Source: Sphingorhabdus sp. YGSMI21
Lineage (GTDB): Bacteria; Pseudomonadota; Alphaproteobacteria; Sphingomonadales; Sphingomonadaceae
Direction: 5' to 3'
Length of the DNA stretch: 64,000 nucleotides
Assembly: GCF_002776575.1 (NCBI RefSeq)
Contig: NZ_CP022548.1
Location: 2,433,001-2,497,000, forward strand
The notes beneath the pieces were generated by a model. That model had not been told where the DNA came from and searched no databases. It saw only the letters and a list, made by a program, of their open reading frames with translations. Position numbers and translations under genes: made by a program. The stretch's first letter is position 1. Every line of letters begins with the position of its first letter. Positions 9,197 to 18,689 of this stretch are shown here, in pieces.

Positions 9197-10152
9197 GCGG
9201 TGAAAATATCCTTGTGGGTCCGGTAATATTGCAGCCTGTTGAGAAAGGCCTGCGGGTCCTTGCGCGTCACCAGCGCACCGGCGGGCGTGTTGATCCAGTC
9301 ATAGGCCCGGGTCAGCAGGAAGCGCAGTGCCGCACCACGTGCCAGCAGCGGCAGCGCCCGGCGTTCGGCTTCGCTGAGCGGGAAGGCCGAACCATAGCCC
9401 TCCAGCAGGGCGCGGGATATCGGCGCGTGAAATTCCGTACCGTCTTCGGAAAAGCACCAGGCTGCATGGGTTACCGCGAGGTCATAGGCGCGGATGTCGG
9501 TGCAGGAGAAATAGAAGTCGATCAGTCCGGTTACCCGGTCATCCAGCATCAGCACATTGTCGGGGAACAGGTCGGCATGAATGGCCGAGCGCGGCAGATC
9601 ATCCGGCCAATATTTGTCGAGATGGTCGAGTTCCTGCGCGATCGCCTCGGCCAGACCGAGGGCGATATCGTCGAGCTGCGCAGGACCGCATTGGTCGGCC
9701 AGCGCCCGCCAGCCTTCGTGATCCATGCTGTTGCGGCGTTCCGGCGTAAAATCCGCCAGTGCGCGGTGCATGTCTCCCAGCGCCCGACCGGTGGCCCTGG
9801 CCTGGTCCGGGGTCGGGTGGCTGACCGATACGCCGGGCAGGAAGGTTATGAGACAGGCGCTGCGTCCGCACAATTGCTGGATCTTCGTGCCATCGCGATC
9901 CGCGATCATCGGCGGTACCAGACAGCCTGCTTCGGCAAGATGATCGAGCAGCGCAATGAAAAAAGGCAGGTCGGCGGGGTCGACGCGCTTTTCATACAGG
10001 GTCAGGATGAACTTGTCCTGCGTAGTTTCCAGCAGATAATTGCTGTTCTCGACGCCTTCGGCAATGCCCTTGGCGGAGACCAGTGTTCCCACATCGAAGC
10101 GGGTGAGGAAGCGGTCGATTTCCTCTGCGCTAACCTTGGTATAGACCGCCAT
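9193..10152 (-). CDS. thrB: Homoserine kinase, type II (aminoglycoside-phosphotransferase fold)
   Basis: 319 aa. Unlike the GHMP-type ThrB of E. coli, this belongs to the choline-kinase/APH-fold homoserine kinases common in alphaproteobacteria. Visible motifs are [11 protein letters not shown] (nucleotide-binding strand), [11 protein letters not shown] (catalytic loop) and LIDFYFSC (metal-binding Asp). It phosphorylates homoserine in threonine synthesis. Its start overlaps the last base of ispH and its stop overlaps rnhA. Confidence 0.93.
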   Translation of the reverse strand: MAVYTKVSAEEIDRFLTRFDVGTLVSAKGIAEGVENSNYLLETTQDKFILTLYEKRVDPADLPFFIALLDHLAEAGCLVPPMIADRDGTKIQQLCGRSACLITFLPGVSVSHPTPDQARATGRALGDMHRALADFTPERRNSMDHEGWRALADQCGPAQLDDIALGLAEAIAQELDHLDKYWPDDLPRSAIHADLFPDNVLMLDDRVTGLIDFYFSCTDIRAYDLAVTHAAWCFSEDGTEFHAPISRALLEGYGSAFPLSEAERRALPLLARGAALRFLLTRAYDWINTPAGALVTRKDPQAFLNRLQYYRTHKDIFTA

Positions 10153-11111
10153 CAGGCCGCTTCAAGGCCGCGCGGCAGCTTGAAGACCATATTCTCGTCC
10201 GCCGTCCGGACTTTTTCTTCCCTGATATCGAAATGTTGCTCCAGCAAAGTAACCACTTCGCGGACCAGTATTTCCGGAGCGGATGCCCCGGCTGTCAGGC
10301 CCAGCGTGCTGACACCGTCCAGCCATGCAAGATCGATTTCATCGGCCCGCTGGATCAGCTTCGCCATCGCGCCACCGCGTTCGGCGACTTCGACCAGCCG
10401 CAGGCTGTTCGAACTGTTGGGTGCGCCAATCACGAGAACCAGCTGGCAGGTTTCGGAAATCTTTTTCACCGCATCCTGACGATTGGAGGTGGCATAGCAG
10501 ATATCCTCGCCTTTCGGGCCAACGATATTTGGGAACCGAGTCTGCAGCGCCTCGACGATCGCGTGTGTGTCATCGACCGACAAGGTGGTCTGGGTCAGGA
10601 AGGCCAGGGCGTCTGGGTCTTCGGGGTTCAGCGCTTCTACATCGGCCAGCGTTTCGACCAGCGTCATCCGGCCTTCATCAACCTGGCCGAAAGTGCCGAT
10701 GACCTCGGGATGATTGGCGTGGCCGACAAAGATGATATGGCGCCCCGCCTCGGTCTGCCGTTCCGCCTGCCGATGCACTTTCGACACCAGCGGGCAGGTC
10801 GCGTCGAGATATTCCAGGCCACGCTCTTCGGCCTTGTGCGGCACTGCCTTCGGCACGCCGTGGGCGGAAAAGACCACCGGAACCCCGTCCGGAACCTCGT
10901 CCAGTTCCTCGACAAATATCGCGCCCAGTTTCTTCAATTCATCGACGACATAGCGGTTGTGCACGATTTCGTGCCGGACATAGACTGGCGAGCCATATTT
11001 TTTTATCGCCAGCTCGACGATTTTAATCGCCCTGTCGACGCCTGCACAAAAGCCGCGAGGCGCGGCCACAAGCAAGTCTATCTGCCGTTTCTGCTTATCG
11101 GAATGAATCAT
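10152..11111 (-). CDS. ispH: 4-hydroxy-3-methylbut-2-enyl diphosphate reductase (LytB)
   Basis: 319 aa. The three cysteines that bind the iron-sulfur cluster are Cys22 ([12 protein letters not shown]), Cys106 (DATCPLV) and Cys205 ([11 protein letters not shown]). FSAHGVP and [11 protein letters not shown] are also family motifs. It carries out the last step of the MEP isoprenoid pathway. It heads the ispH-thrB-rnhA operon and is divergent from the lipoprotein gene at 11271. Confidence 0.97.
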   Translation of the reverse strand: MIHSDKQKRQIDLLVAAPRGFCAGVDRAIKIVELAIKKYGSPVYVRHEIVHNRYVVDELKKLGAIFVEELDEVPDGVPVVFSAHGVPKAVPHKAEERGLEYLDATCPLVSKVHRQAERQTEAGRHIIFVGHANHPEVIGTFGQVDEGRMTLVETLADVEALNPEDPDALAFLTQTTLSVDDTHAIVEALQTRFPNIVGPKGEDICYATSNRQDAVKKISETCQLVLVIGAPNSSNSLRLVEVAERGGAMAKLIQRADEIDLAWLDGVSTLGLTAGASAPEILVREVVTLLEQHFDIREEKVRTADENMVFKLPRGLEAA

Positions 11112-11270
11112 GGTTTCAGCTCTTAGGGAATAAGTTCACCGGCGAAAAGCCCGTCTGTTCATCTTATGGACGGTTGCACCGCATTAAAGGCCCAGATAAG
11201 GGTTGCGAAATTTTTATCGGCGCGCATGGAACCTATGTGTGTAGCCCGTGATCAAAGGCAAGGATTGAAA

Positions 11271-11930
11271 ATGATGGCGAATGGCCGGTTGAAAAAAATG
11301 GTTTTGGCAGGGATCGCGGTTCTCGCCGTCACCGGATGTGCGCGGGAAGGCGCCATCGACCTGAGTTCCGGCGTCGGTATTTCGGTCATCCGCAGCGGTT
11401 GTCCGGCGGTTGCGGTGCCCGATCACACCGGCGATATCACCATCTTCAACCCGGCCAGCAGCACCGATGCCAGCGCCATCGACGTGGTCGCCTATATCAC
11501 CAATGTCCGCTCGACCTGTAACAGCGAAAGCGCCCGGATTTACAGCGAGGCGGCCTTTGATGTCCACGCGTCGCGGACCAATCCGGCCGGCGCCCGTACG
11601 GTTACCATTCCCTATTTCTCGACGGTCGTCCAGGGCGGCACCGCCGTGGTCGCCAAACGGATCGGCAATGTGACCCTGCAATTTGCCGATGGCGCCTATC
11701 GGGCGACAGCCTCGGCCAAGGCCGGTTCCTATGTCGATGCTTCCGCCGCACGCTTGCCGGACGAGGTGATCGAACGCCTGACCCGCCGCCGCAAGGCCGG
11801 TGATCCCGATGCAGCGCTCGATCCGCTCGCCGATCCGACGATCAAGGCTGCGGTTGCGCGGTCCTCGTTCGAGCTGCTTGTCGGTTTTCAACTGAGCCAG
11901 GCCCAGCTACAATATAACGCAACCCGATAA
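11271..11930 (+). CDS. Predicted lipoprotein of unknown function
   Basis: 219 aa from the ATG at 11271, which has AAGGA six bases upstream; the open frame upstream is not convincing. A basic n-region and hydrophobic core end in the lipobox AVTGC (Cys23). The mature part is rich in Ala, Thr and Ser, with beta-type alternation and no motif I recognise. It may be an envelope protein particular to sphingomonads. It is isolated, with ispH divergent and argS 73 bases downstream. Confidence 0.75.
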   Translation: MMANGRLKKMVLAGIAVLAVTGCAREGAIDLSSGVGISVIRSGCPAVAVPDHTGDITIFNPASSTDASAIDVVAYITNVRSTCNSESARIYSEAAFDVHASRTNPAGARTVTIPYFSTVVQGGTAVVAKRIGNVTLQFADGAYRATASAKAGSYVDASAARLPDEVIERLTRRRKAGDPDAALDPLADPTIKAAVARSSFELLVGFQLSQAQLQYNATR

Positions 11931-12003
11931 GGGTCGCCTGAAATGACAAGCAACCGCGCCTGATTCTGTCGGGCCCCTTTTCCTATGACGAACTGAACCA
12001 ATC

Positions 12004-13725
12004 ATGCTGTTCCACATTTTTCAAAAGCATATTGATGCGATATTGGATAAACTGACCGAAGCGGGCGTGCTTCCGGCCGGGGTCGACCGGTCGAATGTCA
12101 CGCTGGAGCCGCCGCGCGATCCGTCGCACGGTGACCTGTCGACCAACGCGGCGATGGTCCTGTCCAAGGCGGCGGGCATGAAGCCGCGCGATCTGGCGGA
12201 AAAAATTGCGGAAAAGCTGGGTGGGCTTGATGACGTGCAGTCAGTCGATATCGCCGGTCCCGGATTTATCAACCTGCGGGTTGCAGCGCCCGTATTGCTC
12301 GGCGAATTGCTCGAAATCGAGCAGCTGGGCGCAGAATATGGCCGCTCCGACAAGGGCAAGGGTGTGACCGTCAATATCGAATATGTCTCGGCCAACCCGA
12401 CCGGACCGATGCACATGGGCCATTGCCGTGGTGCGGTGGTCGGCGACGCGCTGGCTGATCTGCTCGAGGCGGTCGGTAACAAGGTGATCCGCGAATATTA
12501 TGTCAATGATGCCGGATCGCAGGTCGACACGCTCGCCCGCTCGGCGCATCTGCGTTATCTCGAGGCGCTGGGCGAGGATATCGGCACGATACCCGAAGGC
12601 CTCTACCCGGGCGACTATCTGAAACCGGTTGGCGAAGCCCTGGCCGCAGAATTTGGCGACAAATACAAGGATGCGGCGGAAGCCGACTGGCTGCTGACCT
12701 TCCGCAAGGCCGCGGTCGCCAAGATGATGGACATGATCCGTTCCGATCTGGCCATGCTCGGCATCCGCCACGATGTTTTCTCCTCCGAGGCAGAATTGCA
12801 CGAAGCGGGCAAGGCGGACGCCGCCGAGGCCGAGCTGCGCTCCCGCGATCTCGTCTACGACGGGGAGCTGGAACAGCCCAAGGGCAAGGTGATCGAGGAC
12901 TGGGAAGCGGTCGAGCTGCCGCTGTTCCGTTCAACGCAATTTGGCGATGACCAGGACCGCCCGATCAAGAAATCCAACGGCCGCTGGACCTATTTTGGCG
13001 GCGATCTCGCCTATCATTTCCAGAAAGCGCAATCGGCCGACGAACTGATCGATATCTGGGGCGCCGATCACAGCGGTACGGTCAAGCGGATCAAGGCCGC
13101 GGTCGCGGCGCTGACCGGTGGCAAGACCAAATTCGACGTGAAGCTGGTGCAAATGGTGCGCCTGCTGCGCAACGGCGAGCCTGAGAAAATGTCCAAACGC
13201 TCGGGCAATTTTGTCACCATCGCCGACATGGTCGAGGAAGTCGGCAAGGACGCCGTGCGTTTCACCATGCTGACCCGCAAGGCCGACGCGCAGATGGACT
13301 TCGATTTTGCCAAGGTGATGGAAGCCTCTCGCGACAATCCGGTCTTCTATGTGCAATATGCCCATGCCCGGATCCAGTCGATGCTGCGCAAGGCGGCGGA
13401 AGACGGCGTAACCCCTTCGGCCGATCATCTGGATCGTCTAGGCGAGGAGGAAATGGACCTCATCAAAATGGCGGCGCAATTCCCCCGGATCATCGAATCG
13501 GCCGCGGCATCGCGGGAGCCCCATCGAGTCGCATTCTATCTGAATGATCTGGCAGCGGCTTTTCACGGCTATTATAATCTCGGCAATGACCGGCCTGACA
13601 AGCGGATCATAATGGTTAACGACCCGGAAACGACATCGGCGAGGCTTTTCTTAGCCAAGAATATAGGGCAGACTGTGAAGAACGGTCTTGCATTGATGGG
13701 TGTAGAGGCCGCAGAATCGATGTAA
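12004..13725 (+). CDS. argS: Arginyl-tRNA synthetase
   Basis: 573 aa, normal for the class I ArgRS. The N-terminal additional domain (1-115) is followed by the HIGH-type motif HMGH at 137-140 (NPTGPMHMGH). The KMSKS-type motif reads EKMSKRSGNF, and the C-terminal anticodon-binding domain contains VQYAHARIQS. The enzyme charges tRNA-Arg. It is followed by a SPOR protein 27 bases downstream. Confidence 0.98.
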   Translation: MLFHIFQKHIDAILDKLTEAGVLPAGVDRSNVTLEPPRDPSHGDLSTNAAMVLSKAAGMKPRDLAEKIAEKLGGLDDVQSVDIAGPGFINLRVAAPVLLGELLEIEQLGAEYGRSDKGKGVTVNIEYVSANPTGPMHMGHCRGAVVGDALADLLEAVGNKVIREYYVNDAGSQVDTLARSAHLRYLEALGEDIGTIPEGLYPGDYLKPVGEALAAEFGDKYKDAAEADWLLTFRKAAVAKMMDMIRSDLAMLGIRHDVFSSEAELHEAGKADAAEAELRSRDLVYDGELEQPKGKVIEDWEAVELPLFRSTQFGDDQDRPIKKSNGRWTYFGGDLAYHFQKAQSADELIDIWGADHSGTVKRIKAAVAALTGGKTKFDVKLVQMVRLLRNGEPEKMSKRSGNFVTIADMVEEVGKDAVRFTMLTRKADAQMDFDFAKVMEASRDNPVFYVQYAHARIQSMLRKAAEDGVTPSADHLDRLGEEEMDLIKMAAQFPRIIESAAASREPHRVAFYLNDLAAAFHGYYNLGNDRPDKRIIMVNDPETTSARLFLAKNIGQTVKNGLALMGVEAAESM

Positions 13726-13752
13726 TCGGCCGCATGGCTAACGGAGCATAAC

Positions 13753-14391
13753 ATGTCAGATACCACCCGCGACAATCTTGATCTCGACGATGATGATCGT
13801 CTGCCCTGGCTGGAATCGGCCGAAGATTATGATGACGACGGGGAATATTCCCCGGTCCGGGTGGCCTTGTTCGTCGGATTCGGCCTGCTTTTGCTGGCCG
13901 CGATTGTCGGCGGCATCTACTGGTTGCAGAACCGTGATGGCGGTGGGCTCGACGGCAGCGGCGAACTGATCGCGGCGCAGGAAGGCGATTACAAGGTCCG
14001 TCCCGACGATCCGCAGGCCCGGAAATTCGAAGGTGAGGGCGATGCCAGCTTCGCCGCCAGCGAAGGCCAGGAAACACCCGCGCAGCTGGGTGATCCGGTC
14101 GCCAAGGAAGCGCCGATCCGCAAATCCGACGCCGAACCGGCAGCCGATGCCGCGGGAAGCGCTCTGATCCAGCTGGGTGCCTTCAGTTCGGCCAGCCTCG
14201 CCGACAGCAGCTGGTCCGGCTATGCCCGCCGGTTTGAATCGATCGGTTCGCTGCCGAAGAAGATCATCCCCGGCAAGCTGGATGGCGGTACGATTTACCG
14301 GTTGAACGCGGTCGCACCCAGCGGCGACGCGGCGCAGGAAATCTGCAACAATCTGAAAGCCGCAGGTGAAAGCTGCCTCGTCGTTCGCTAG
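13753..14391 (+). CDS. Membrane-anchored SPOR-domain protein
   Basis: 212 aa. An acidic cytoplasmic N-terminus (LDLDDDDRLPW) leads to one membrane helix (about 37-58), a low-complexity periplasmic linker (60-135) and a C-terminal SPOR domain (about 138-212, ALIQLGAFSS and GTIYRLNAVAPSGDA). SPOR domains bind peptidoglycan lacking stem peptides and gather at division sites. It lies between argS and nagZ; the nagZ link fits a role in cell-wall turnover. Confidence 0.88.
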   Translation: MSDTTRDNLDLDDDDRLPWLESAEDYDDDGEYSPVRVALFVGFGLLLLAAIVGGIYWLQNRDGGGLDGSGELIAAQEGDYKVRPDDPQARKFEGEGDASFAASEGQETPAQLGDPVAKEAPIRKSDAEPAADAAGSALIQLGAFSSASLADSSWSGYARRFESIGSLPKKIIPGKLDGGTIYRLNAVAPSGDAAQEICNNLKAAGESCLVVR

Positions 14392-14497
14392 TTTTCAGGC
14401 AATTGATGGTTGAAGCGCTGTGGATAACGGCGCTTTCGCCTTTACCCGGCTGCAAAACGGCGCGAGTATAAGACATGTTGCGTGAAAAGAGTTCATC

Positions 14498-15523
14498 ATG
14501 GCTATGACACCGGCGGTTTTTGGAATTGCAGGCCTGCGCCTGACTGCCGACGAGAAGGCTTTTTTTCGCGACAGCGATCCCGCCGGTTATATCATTTTTG
14601 GTCGCAATATCGACAGCAAGGCGCAGCTCAGGACGCTGACCGACGAATTGCGCGCTCTTCATGGCCGCGACGATGTAGCGATCCTGATCGATCAGGAAGG
14701 TGGCCGCGTTGCGCGAATGCAGCCCCCGCTATGGCCCAAATTCCCGGCCGGGGAAATATTCGACAAACTCTATGACATCGCCCCCGCCACCGCGATCGAG
14801 GCGGCGCGGCTCAATGCGCAGGCAATTGCCGTCACGCTGAACGAGGTCGGGATCACCGTCGATTGCCATCCGTTGCTCGATGTCCGCCAGCCCGACGCCG
14901 ACAATGTCATCGGCGATCGTGCGCTGGGTAGCGAACCGCTGCGCGTAGCCGCTCTGGGGCGCGCGATCCTCGACGGGCTGCAGCGCGGCGGCGTGGTTGG
15001 CGTGGTCAAGCATCTGCCGGGCCATGGCCGGACCAGCGTCGACACGCACAAGGCCTTGCCGACGGTGACCGCCAGCGATGCGGAACTGGAGCTGGATATC
15101 GCCCCGTTCCGGACGCTCAGCAAGGCGCCGATGGGCATGACCGGCCATTTGCTGTTCACCGCCTGGGATGCGGAGACGCCGTCAACCCTGTCCAAAACCG
15201 TCGTTCAGGACATCATTCGTGACCGCATCGGCTTCGACGGCCTGCTGTTCACCGATGATCTGGATATGGAGGCCTTGTCGGGTACCGTTCCGGAGCGGGC
15301 CGAGCGGGCGCAGGCTGCCGGTTGCGATATTGCGCTCAATTGCTGGGCGAAGATGGACGATATGACCGGTATCGCCGAACGTCTGGCACCGATGTCGGAA
15401 AAGACACAGCAACGGTTGGATGATGCCATGGCGACGATTGCAGGCGTGAGTGTTGCGGAGGCGGAAGAGGAACTGGCCAGCCTGCTCGCCCGCCGCGACG
15501 GGCTGATGGCGGCGGTCGCATGA
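14498..15523 (+). CDS. nagZ: Beta-N-acetylhexosaminidase (glycoside hydrolase family 3)
   Basis: 341 aa. The NagZ loop KHLPGHGRTSVDTH is at 171-184 (family pattern KHFPGHG...DSH), and the nucleophile Asp is in FTDDLDMEAL near residue 250. DQEGGRVARM at 65-74 is also typical. NagZ removes GlcNAc from anhydromuropeptides in cell-wall recycling. No signal peptide is seen, as expected for the cytoplasmic enzyme. Its stop overlaps scpA (ATGA). Confidence 0.96.
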   Translation: MAMTPAVFGIAGLRLTADEKAFFRDSDPAGYIIFGRNIDSKAQLRTLTDELRALHGRDDVAILIDQEGGRVARMQPPLWPKFPAGEIFDKLYDIAPATAIEAARLNAQAIAVTLNEVGITVDCHPLLDVRQPDADNVIGDRALGSEPLRVAALGRAILDGLQRGGVVGVVKHLPGHGRTSVDTHKALPTVTASDAELELDIAPFRTLSKAPMGMTGHLLFTAWDAETPSTLSKTVVQDIIRDRIGFDGLLFTDDLDMEALSGTVPERAERAQAAGCDIALNCWAKMDDMTGIAERLAPMSEKTQQRLDDAMATIAGVSVAEAEEELASLLARRDGLMAAVA

Positions 15524-16305
15524 GCGAGGAAGCCGAAAACGAGGGTTTCTTCTTCCCGGCCGATCCGGCGGCATCCGAAGAGGGTGCGCTGACCCTCAAC
15601 ATCGACGGCTGGGAAGGGCCCCTCGATCTGCTGCTCGCTTTGGCCCGTAACCAGAAGGTCGATCTGCGGGAGATCTCGATTCTCGAGCTTGTGCAGGAAT
15701 ATCTGAAATATATCGCCAGCGCGCAGACGCTGCGGCTGGAACTGGCGGCCGACTATCTGGTGATGGCCGCCTGGCTGACCTATTTGAAGTCGGGTCTGCT
15801 GCTGCCGCGCGATCCGGAGATCGAACCGTCGCCGGAAGAACTGGCCCTGCGTCTGCAAATGCGGCTGGAACGGCTGAACGCAATGCGGGAATCGGGCGCT
15901 CGCTTGCTGGCACGGGACCGGATCGGCCGCGACGTCTTCATGCGCGGCGCGCCGGAGGGGCTGCGCGTCGTGAAGGAACGGCAATGGCAGGCGGAATATT
16001 ATGACCTTATTTCCGCTTATTCCCGCGTGAAGGTCCGCAGCGCACCGGCCATCCATATCGTGCGTCAGCGGATGGTGATGACGCTGGAGGATGCGCTGGC
16101 CCGGGTTTCGATGATGCTCGGCGAAGCGATCGACTGGATGGATATAAGGCATTTCCTGCCGCCCGGCGCGCCGCCCGAGCTGCGCAAATCTGCGCTGGCG
16201 TCCAGTTTTCTGGCAACGCTCGAACTGGCCCGGCAGGGAAAGCTGGAATTGCAGCAGGAAGAAAGTTTTTCACCGCTCAGGATAAAGGCGACGACCCATG
16301 GGTGA
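15520..16305 (+). CDS. scpA: Segregation and condensation protein A
   Basis: 261 aa. The kleisin N-terminal domain is seen at about 25-110 (WEGPLDLLLALARNQKVDL, LADYLVMAAWLTYLKS), the middle is acidic, and the C-terminal winged helix at about 190-245 holds FLATLELARQGKLELQQ. ScpA bridges the SMC heads in chromosome condensation. It overlaps nagZ by four bases and scpB by eight, so the three are likely co-translated. Confidence 0.96.
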   Translation: MSEEAENEGFFFPADPAASEEGALTLNIDGWEGPLDLLLALARNQKVDLREISILELVQEYLKYIASAQTLRLELAADYLVMAAWLTYLKSGLLLPRDPEIEPSPEELALRLQMRLERLNAMRESGARLLARDRIGRDVFMRGAPEGLRVVKERQWQAEYYDLISAYSRVKVRSAPAIHIVRQRMVMTLEDALARVSMMLGEAIDWMDIRHFLPPGAPPELRKSALASSFLATLELARQGKLELQQEESFSPLRIKATTHG

Positions 16306-17005
16306 ACATGACATCGAAGATACCAGCCTGATCGACCCGATGCCCGACTCCCTGGATATCGGCAAGCGTGCGGTCGAGGCGACGCTATTTGCGTCGGAAA
16401 AGCCGATGACAATCGCCGATATCAGGGCCTATGTCGGCGAAGAGCTCGATATACGCCGGATATTGGCCGATCTGCAGGAGGATTTCCGGGATCGCGGCAT
16501 CGTGCTGGTCAGGACCGGCGACCGCTGGCATTTCCAGACCGCGCAGGATCTCTCGCATCTTCTGCGGCGGGAACGGGCGGAAATGCGCAAGCTCAGCCGC
16601 GCCGGCATGGAAACGCTGGCCATCATTGCCTATCACGAGCCGGTCAGCCGGGCAGAAATTGAAGCCATCAGGGGCGTGCAGGTCGCCAAGGGAACGCTCG
16701 ATGTGCTGATGGAAGCGGGATGGGTGCGTCCGGCGGGGCGCCGCGAAGTGCCGGGCCGGCCGCTGATCTATGCGACCACCGCCGAATTTCTGACTCATTT
16801 CGGTCTGCAAAGTCGCCGCGATCTGCCCGGTATCGAAGACCTCAAGGCCGCCGGTTTGCTGGACCCTGTCGATATGGCGCTGGAGCAGATGGAGCTGGAA
16901 GCGGAAGCCGAGGTCGAAGCCGAGCGGGAGCAGGCAGAATCCGCTGAGCGAGAGAATGAAGATGATGATGGTGTTTTGCTGGAAAACGAAACCGAAAGCG
17001 CTTAA
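16298..17005 (+). CDS. scpB: Segregation and condensation protein B
   Basis: 235 aa. It has tandem winged-helix domains: RAVEATLFASEKPMT near the start and LAIIAYHEPVSRAEIEAIRG at about 108-128, the latter a hallmark of ScpB. The C-tail after residue 190 is very rich in Glu and low in complexity. ScpB dimers bind ScpA in the SMC complex. It overlaps scpA and is followed by tatA after 25 bases. Confidence 0.96.
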   Translation: MGEHDIEDTSLIDPMPDSLDIGKRAVEATLFASEKPMTIADIRAYVGEELDIRRILADLQEDFRDRGIVLVRTGDRWHFQTAQDLSHLLRRERAEMRKLSRAGMETLAIIAYHEPVSRAEIEAIRGVQVAKGTLDVLMEAGWVRPAGRREVPGRPLIYATTAEFLTHFGLQSRRDLPGIEDLKAAGLLDPVDMALEQMELEAEAEVEAEREQAESAERENEDDDGVLLENETESA

Positions 17006-17030
17006 ATAGGGCGCATAAGGAGAAAATCGC

Positions 17031-17261
17031 ATGCAACCGAGTGTTTGGCAGATTTTAATTGTAGCGGCGCTGGTTCTGATATTGTTCGGCCGTGGCCGGA
17101 TTTCTGAGATGATGGGTGATGTCGGCAAGGGCATTCGCTCGTTCAAGAAGGGCATTACCGAGGAAGAGGCCAATGCCGCGAATCCTGCCCCCAAGATTGA
17201 CAACAAGAGCGCCGATACATCGGCCGAGACCAGCAAAACCGCCGACAAGACGGCTGGTTGA
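17031..17261 (+). CDS. tatA: Sec-independent translocase subunit TatA
   Basis: 76 aa. A short N-terminal membrane helix (about 5-20) ends in the FGRGRI hinge, followed by the amphipathic helix [17 protein letters not shown] and a soluble tail. AAGGAGA lies just upstream of the ATG. TatA oligomers form the pore for folded twin-arginine substrates. First gene of tatABC. Confidence 0.95.
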   Translation: MQPSVWQILIVAALVLILFGRGRISEMMGDVGKGIRSFKKGITEEEANAANPAPKIDNKSADTSAETSKTADKTAG

Positions 17262-17295
17262 ATTGCCGGCCTCTGGATCGAGGGCCGCATGATAT

Positions 17296-17664
17296 ATGTT
17301 TGACCTTTCCATATCCGAGATCGCGATCATCGCGATCATTGCCGTTGTTGTCATCGGTCCCAAGGAACTGCCGCGCGCACTGGCGACGGCGGGCAAATGG
17401 ATGGCCAAGGGCCGCGGCATAATGGCCAATTTCCGGGCCGGCCTCGACGCCATGGTCCGCGAGGCCGAGTTGCAGGAAATGGAAAAGAAATGGGCGACCG
17501 AGAACGAGCGGATCATGCGCGAGCATCCGGCGCTTCCCGACGACAGCGGGGCAAGCGAGGCGAAAATGGAGCCGCTGGACACACCGCCGGCGGACGCGTC
17601 TGACCCGTCCGATCCCTCAGATAACCGGACGGACTTTCCGCCCGCAGGCGATCCCAAGCCGTGA
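17296..17664 (+). CDS. tatB: Sec-independent translocase subunit TatB
   Basis: 122 aa. It begins MFDLSISEIAIIAIIAVVV and continues to the GPKELPRAL motif that separates TatB from TatA, followed by a long amphipathic helix. The C-tail is acidic and Pro/Asp rich. TatB and TatC together receive Tat signal peptides. It ends in a GTGA overlap with tatC. Confidence 0.95.
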   Translation: MFDLSISEIAIIAIIAVVVIGPKELPRALATAGKWMAKGRGIMANFRAGLDAMVREAELQEMEKKWATENERIMREHPALPDDSGASEAKMEPLDTPPADASDPSDPSDNRTDFPPAGDPKP

Positions 17665-18440
17665 ACGATCACAGCCAGCCGGATCTCGACGAAAGCAAGG
17701 CGCCGCTGATCGAGCATTTGATCGAGCTGCGCCAGCGGCTGCTCTGGTCGGTGGCGGCGCTGACCGTCGCTTTTCTGGTGAGCATATTTTTCGCCGACGA
17801 GATTTTCGGGATATTGGTGCAGCCACTGACCGATGCCTTTCCCGCTGGTGAAGGCAAGATCATTTACACCAAGCTCTACGAAGCCTTTTTCGTCGAGATC
17901 AAGGTGGCGATGTTCGCGGCATTCTTTCTGGCCTTTCCGATCATCTCCAACCAGCTCTGGGCCTTTGTAGCGCCCGGCCTTTACGCCAACGAGAAAAAAG
18001 CGTTCCTGCCCTTTCTTGTCGCCACGCCGCTATTGTTCATCGCCGGCGCATCGCTGGCCTATTTCATTGTCATGCCAACGGCCTTCCGCTTCTTTCTCGG
18101 GTTCGAGGGATCGGTTGGCGGCCTGCAGCAGGAGGCCCTGCCGGCGATGGGCGACTATCTGTCGCTGGTGATGCAGTTCATATTGGCCTTCGGCGTCTGT
18201 TTCCAGCTGCCGGTGCTGCTTTTACTGCTTAACCGGGCCGGTATTGTCAGCCGTCAGCAGCTGCAGGGCATAAGGCGCTATATGATCGTCGGAGCATTCG
18301 CCCTGGCGGCCATCCTGACGCCACCGGATGTGGTCTCGCAGCTGATGCTCGGCATCCCGCTGATCCTGCTCTACGAGATCTCGCTGCTCATCATGTGGAT
18401 CACCGAGCGGAAGAAGAAAGAGATCACGCCCGCAGCGTAA
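17661..18440 (+). CDS. tatC: Sec-independent translocase subunit TatC
   Basis: 259 aa, initiated at GTG 17661 inside the tatB stop. It has the cytosolic signature IEHLIELRQRLLWS near residue 20 and six predicted membrane helices, with FAFxxPGLYANEK-type features (AFVAPGLYANEKKAFLPF) at about 106-123. TatC is the twin-arginine receptor. The tail is lysine rich (ERKKKEITPAA). Tat substrates may include periplasmic cofactor enzymes elsewhere in the genome. Confidence 0.97.
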   Translation: MNDHSQPDLDESKAPLIEHLIELRQRLLWSVAALTVAFLVSIFFADEIFGILVQPLTDAFPAGEGKIIYTKLYEAFFVEIKVAMFAAFFLAFPIISNQLWAFVAPGLYANEKKAFLPFLVATPLLFIAGASLAYFIVMPTAFRFFLGFEGSVGGLQQEALPAMGDYLSLVMQFILAFGVCFQLPVLLLLLNRAGIVSRQQLQGIRRYMIVGAFALAAILTPPDVVSQLMLGIPLILLYEISLLIMWITERKKKEITPAA

Positions 18441-18504
18441 AGCTGAACCGGCAATATTGGTACGGTGCTGGTCTGTGCCGCTAGTGATAGGCTTGCCAAA
18501 CCAC

Positions 18505-18522
18505 GCCTCCCGTTCGAGAGGC
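18505..18522. terminator. Weak hairpin between convergent tatC and the entericidin gene
   Basis: GCCTC pairs with GAGGC across an eight-base loop, with an extra CG/CG pair possible inside. It sits between two convergent genes, where a shared terminator is expected. There is no T-tract on either side, so the call is weak. Confidence 0.3.
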
Positions 18523-18552
18523 GCCGTTCGACAAGCCCTGGGCTAAAATTAA

Positions 18553-18678
18553 TCAGTCAATCGCGTCCTGACCGGCTTCGCCAACCGACTCGATATCCCT
18601 GCCGACACCTTTAACGGTGGCGCAGGCGCTGAGAAGAACCATGGTAGAGATCAAGATTGCTGCGGTAATTTTCTGCAT
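18553..18678 (-). CDS. Entericidin EcnA/B-family small lipoprotein
   Basis: 41 aa. MQKITAAILISTMVLLSAC is a lipoprotein signal with the lipobox LSAC (Cys19). The 22-residue mature part is Gly/Asp rich (VGRDIESVGEAGQDAID), as in entericidin-like peptides. AGGAT overlaps the stop codon of the upstream receptor gene, giving a good ribosome site eight bases before the ATG. The 11-base spacing implies co-transcription with the TonB-dependent receptor. Entericidins are linked to envelope stress and cell lysis in enteric bacteria; the role here is unknown. Confidence 0.8.
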   Translation of the reverse strand: MQKITAAILISTMVLLSACATVKGVGRDIESVGEAGQDAID

Positions 18679-18689
18679 GTCTAAACATC

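Noticed and set aside
9034..10479. 481-codon plus-strand frame over rnhA, thrB and ispH
   Set aside because: Covers three well-supported minus-strand genes.
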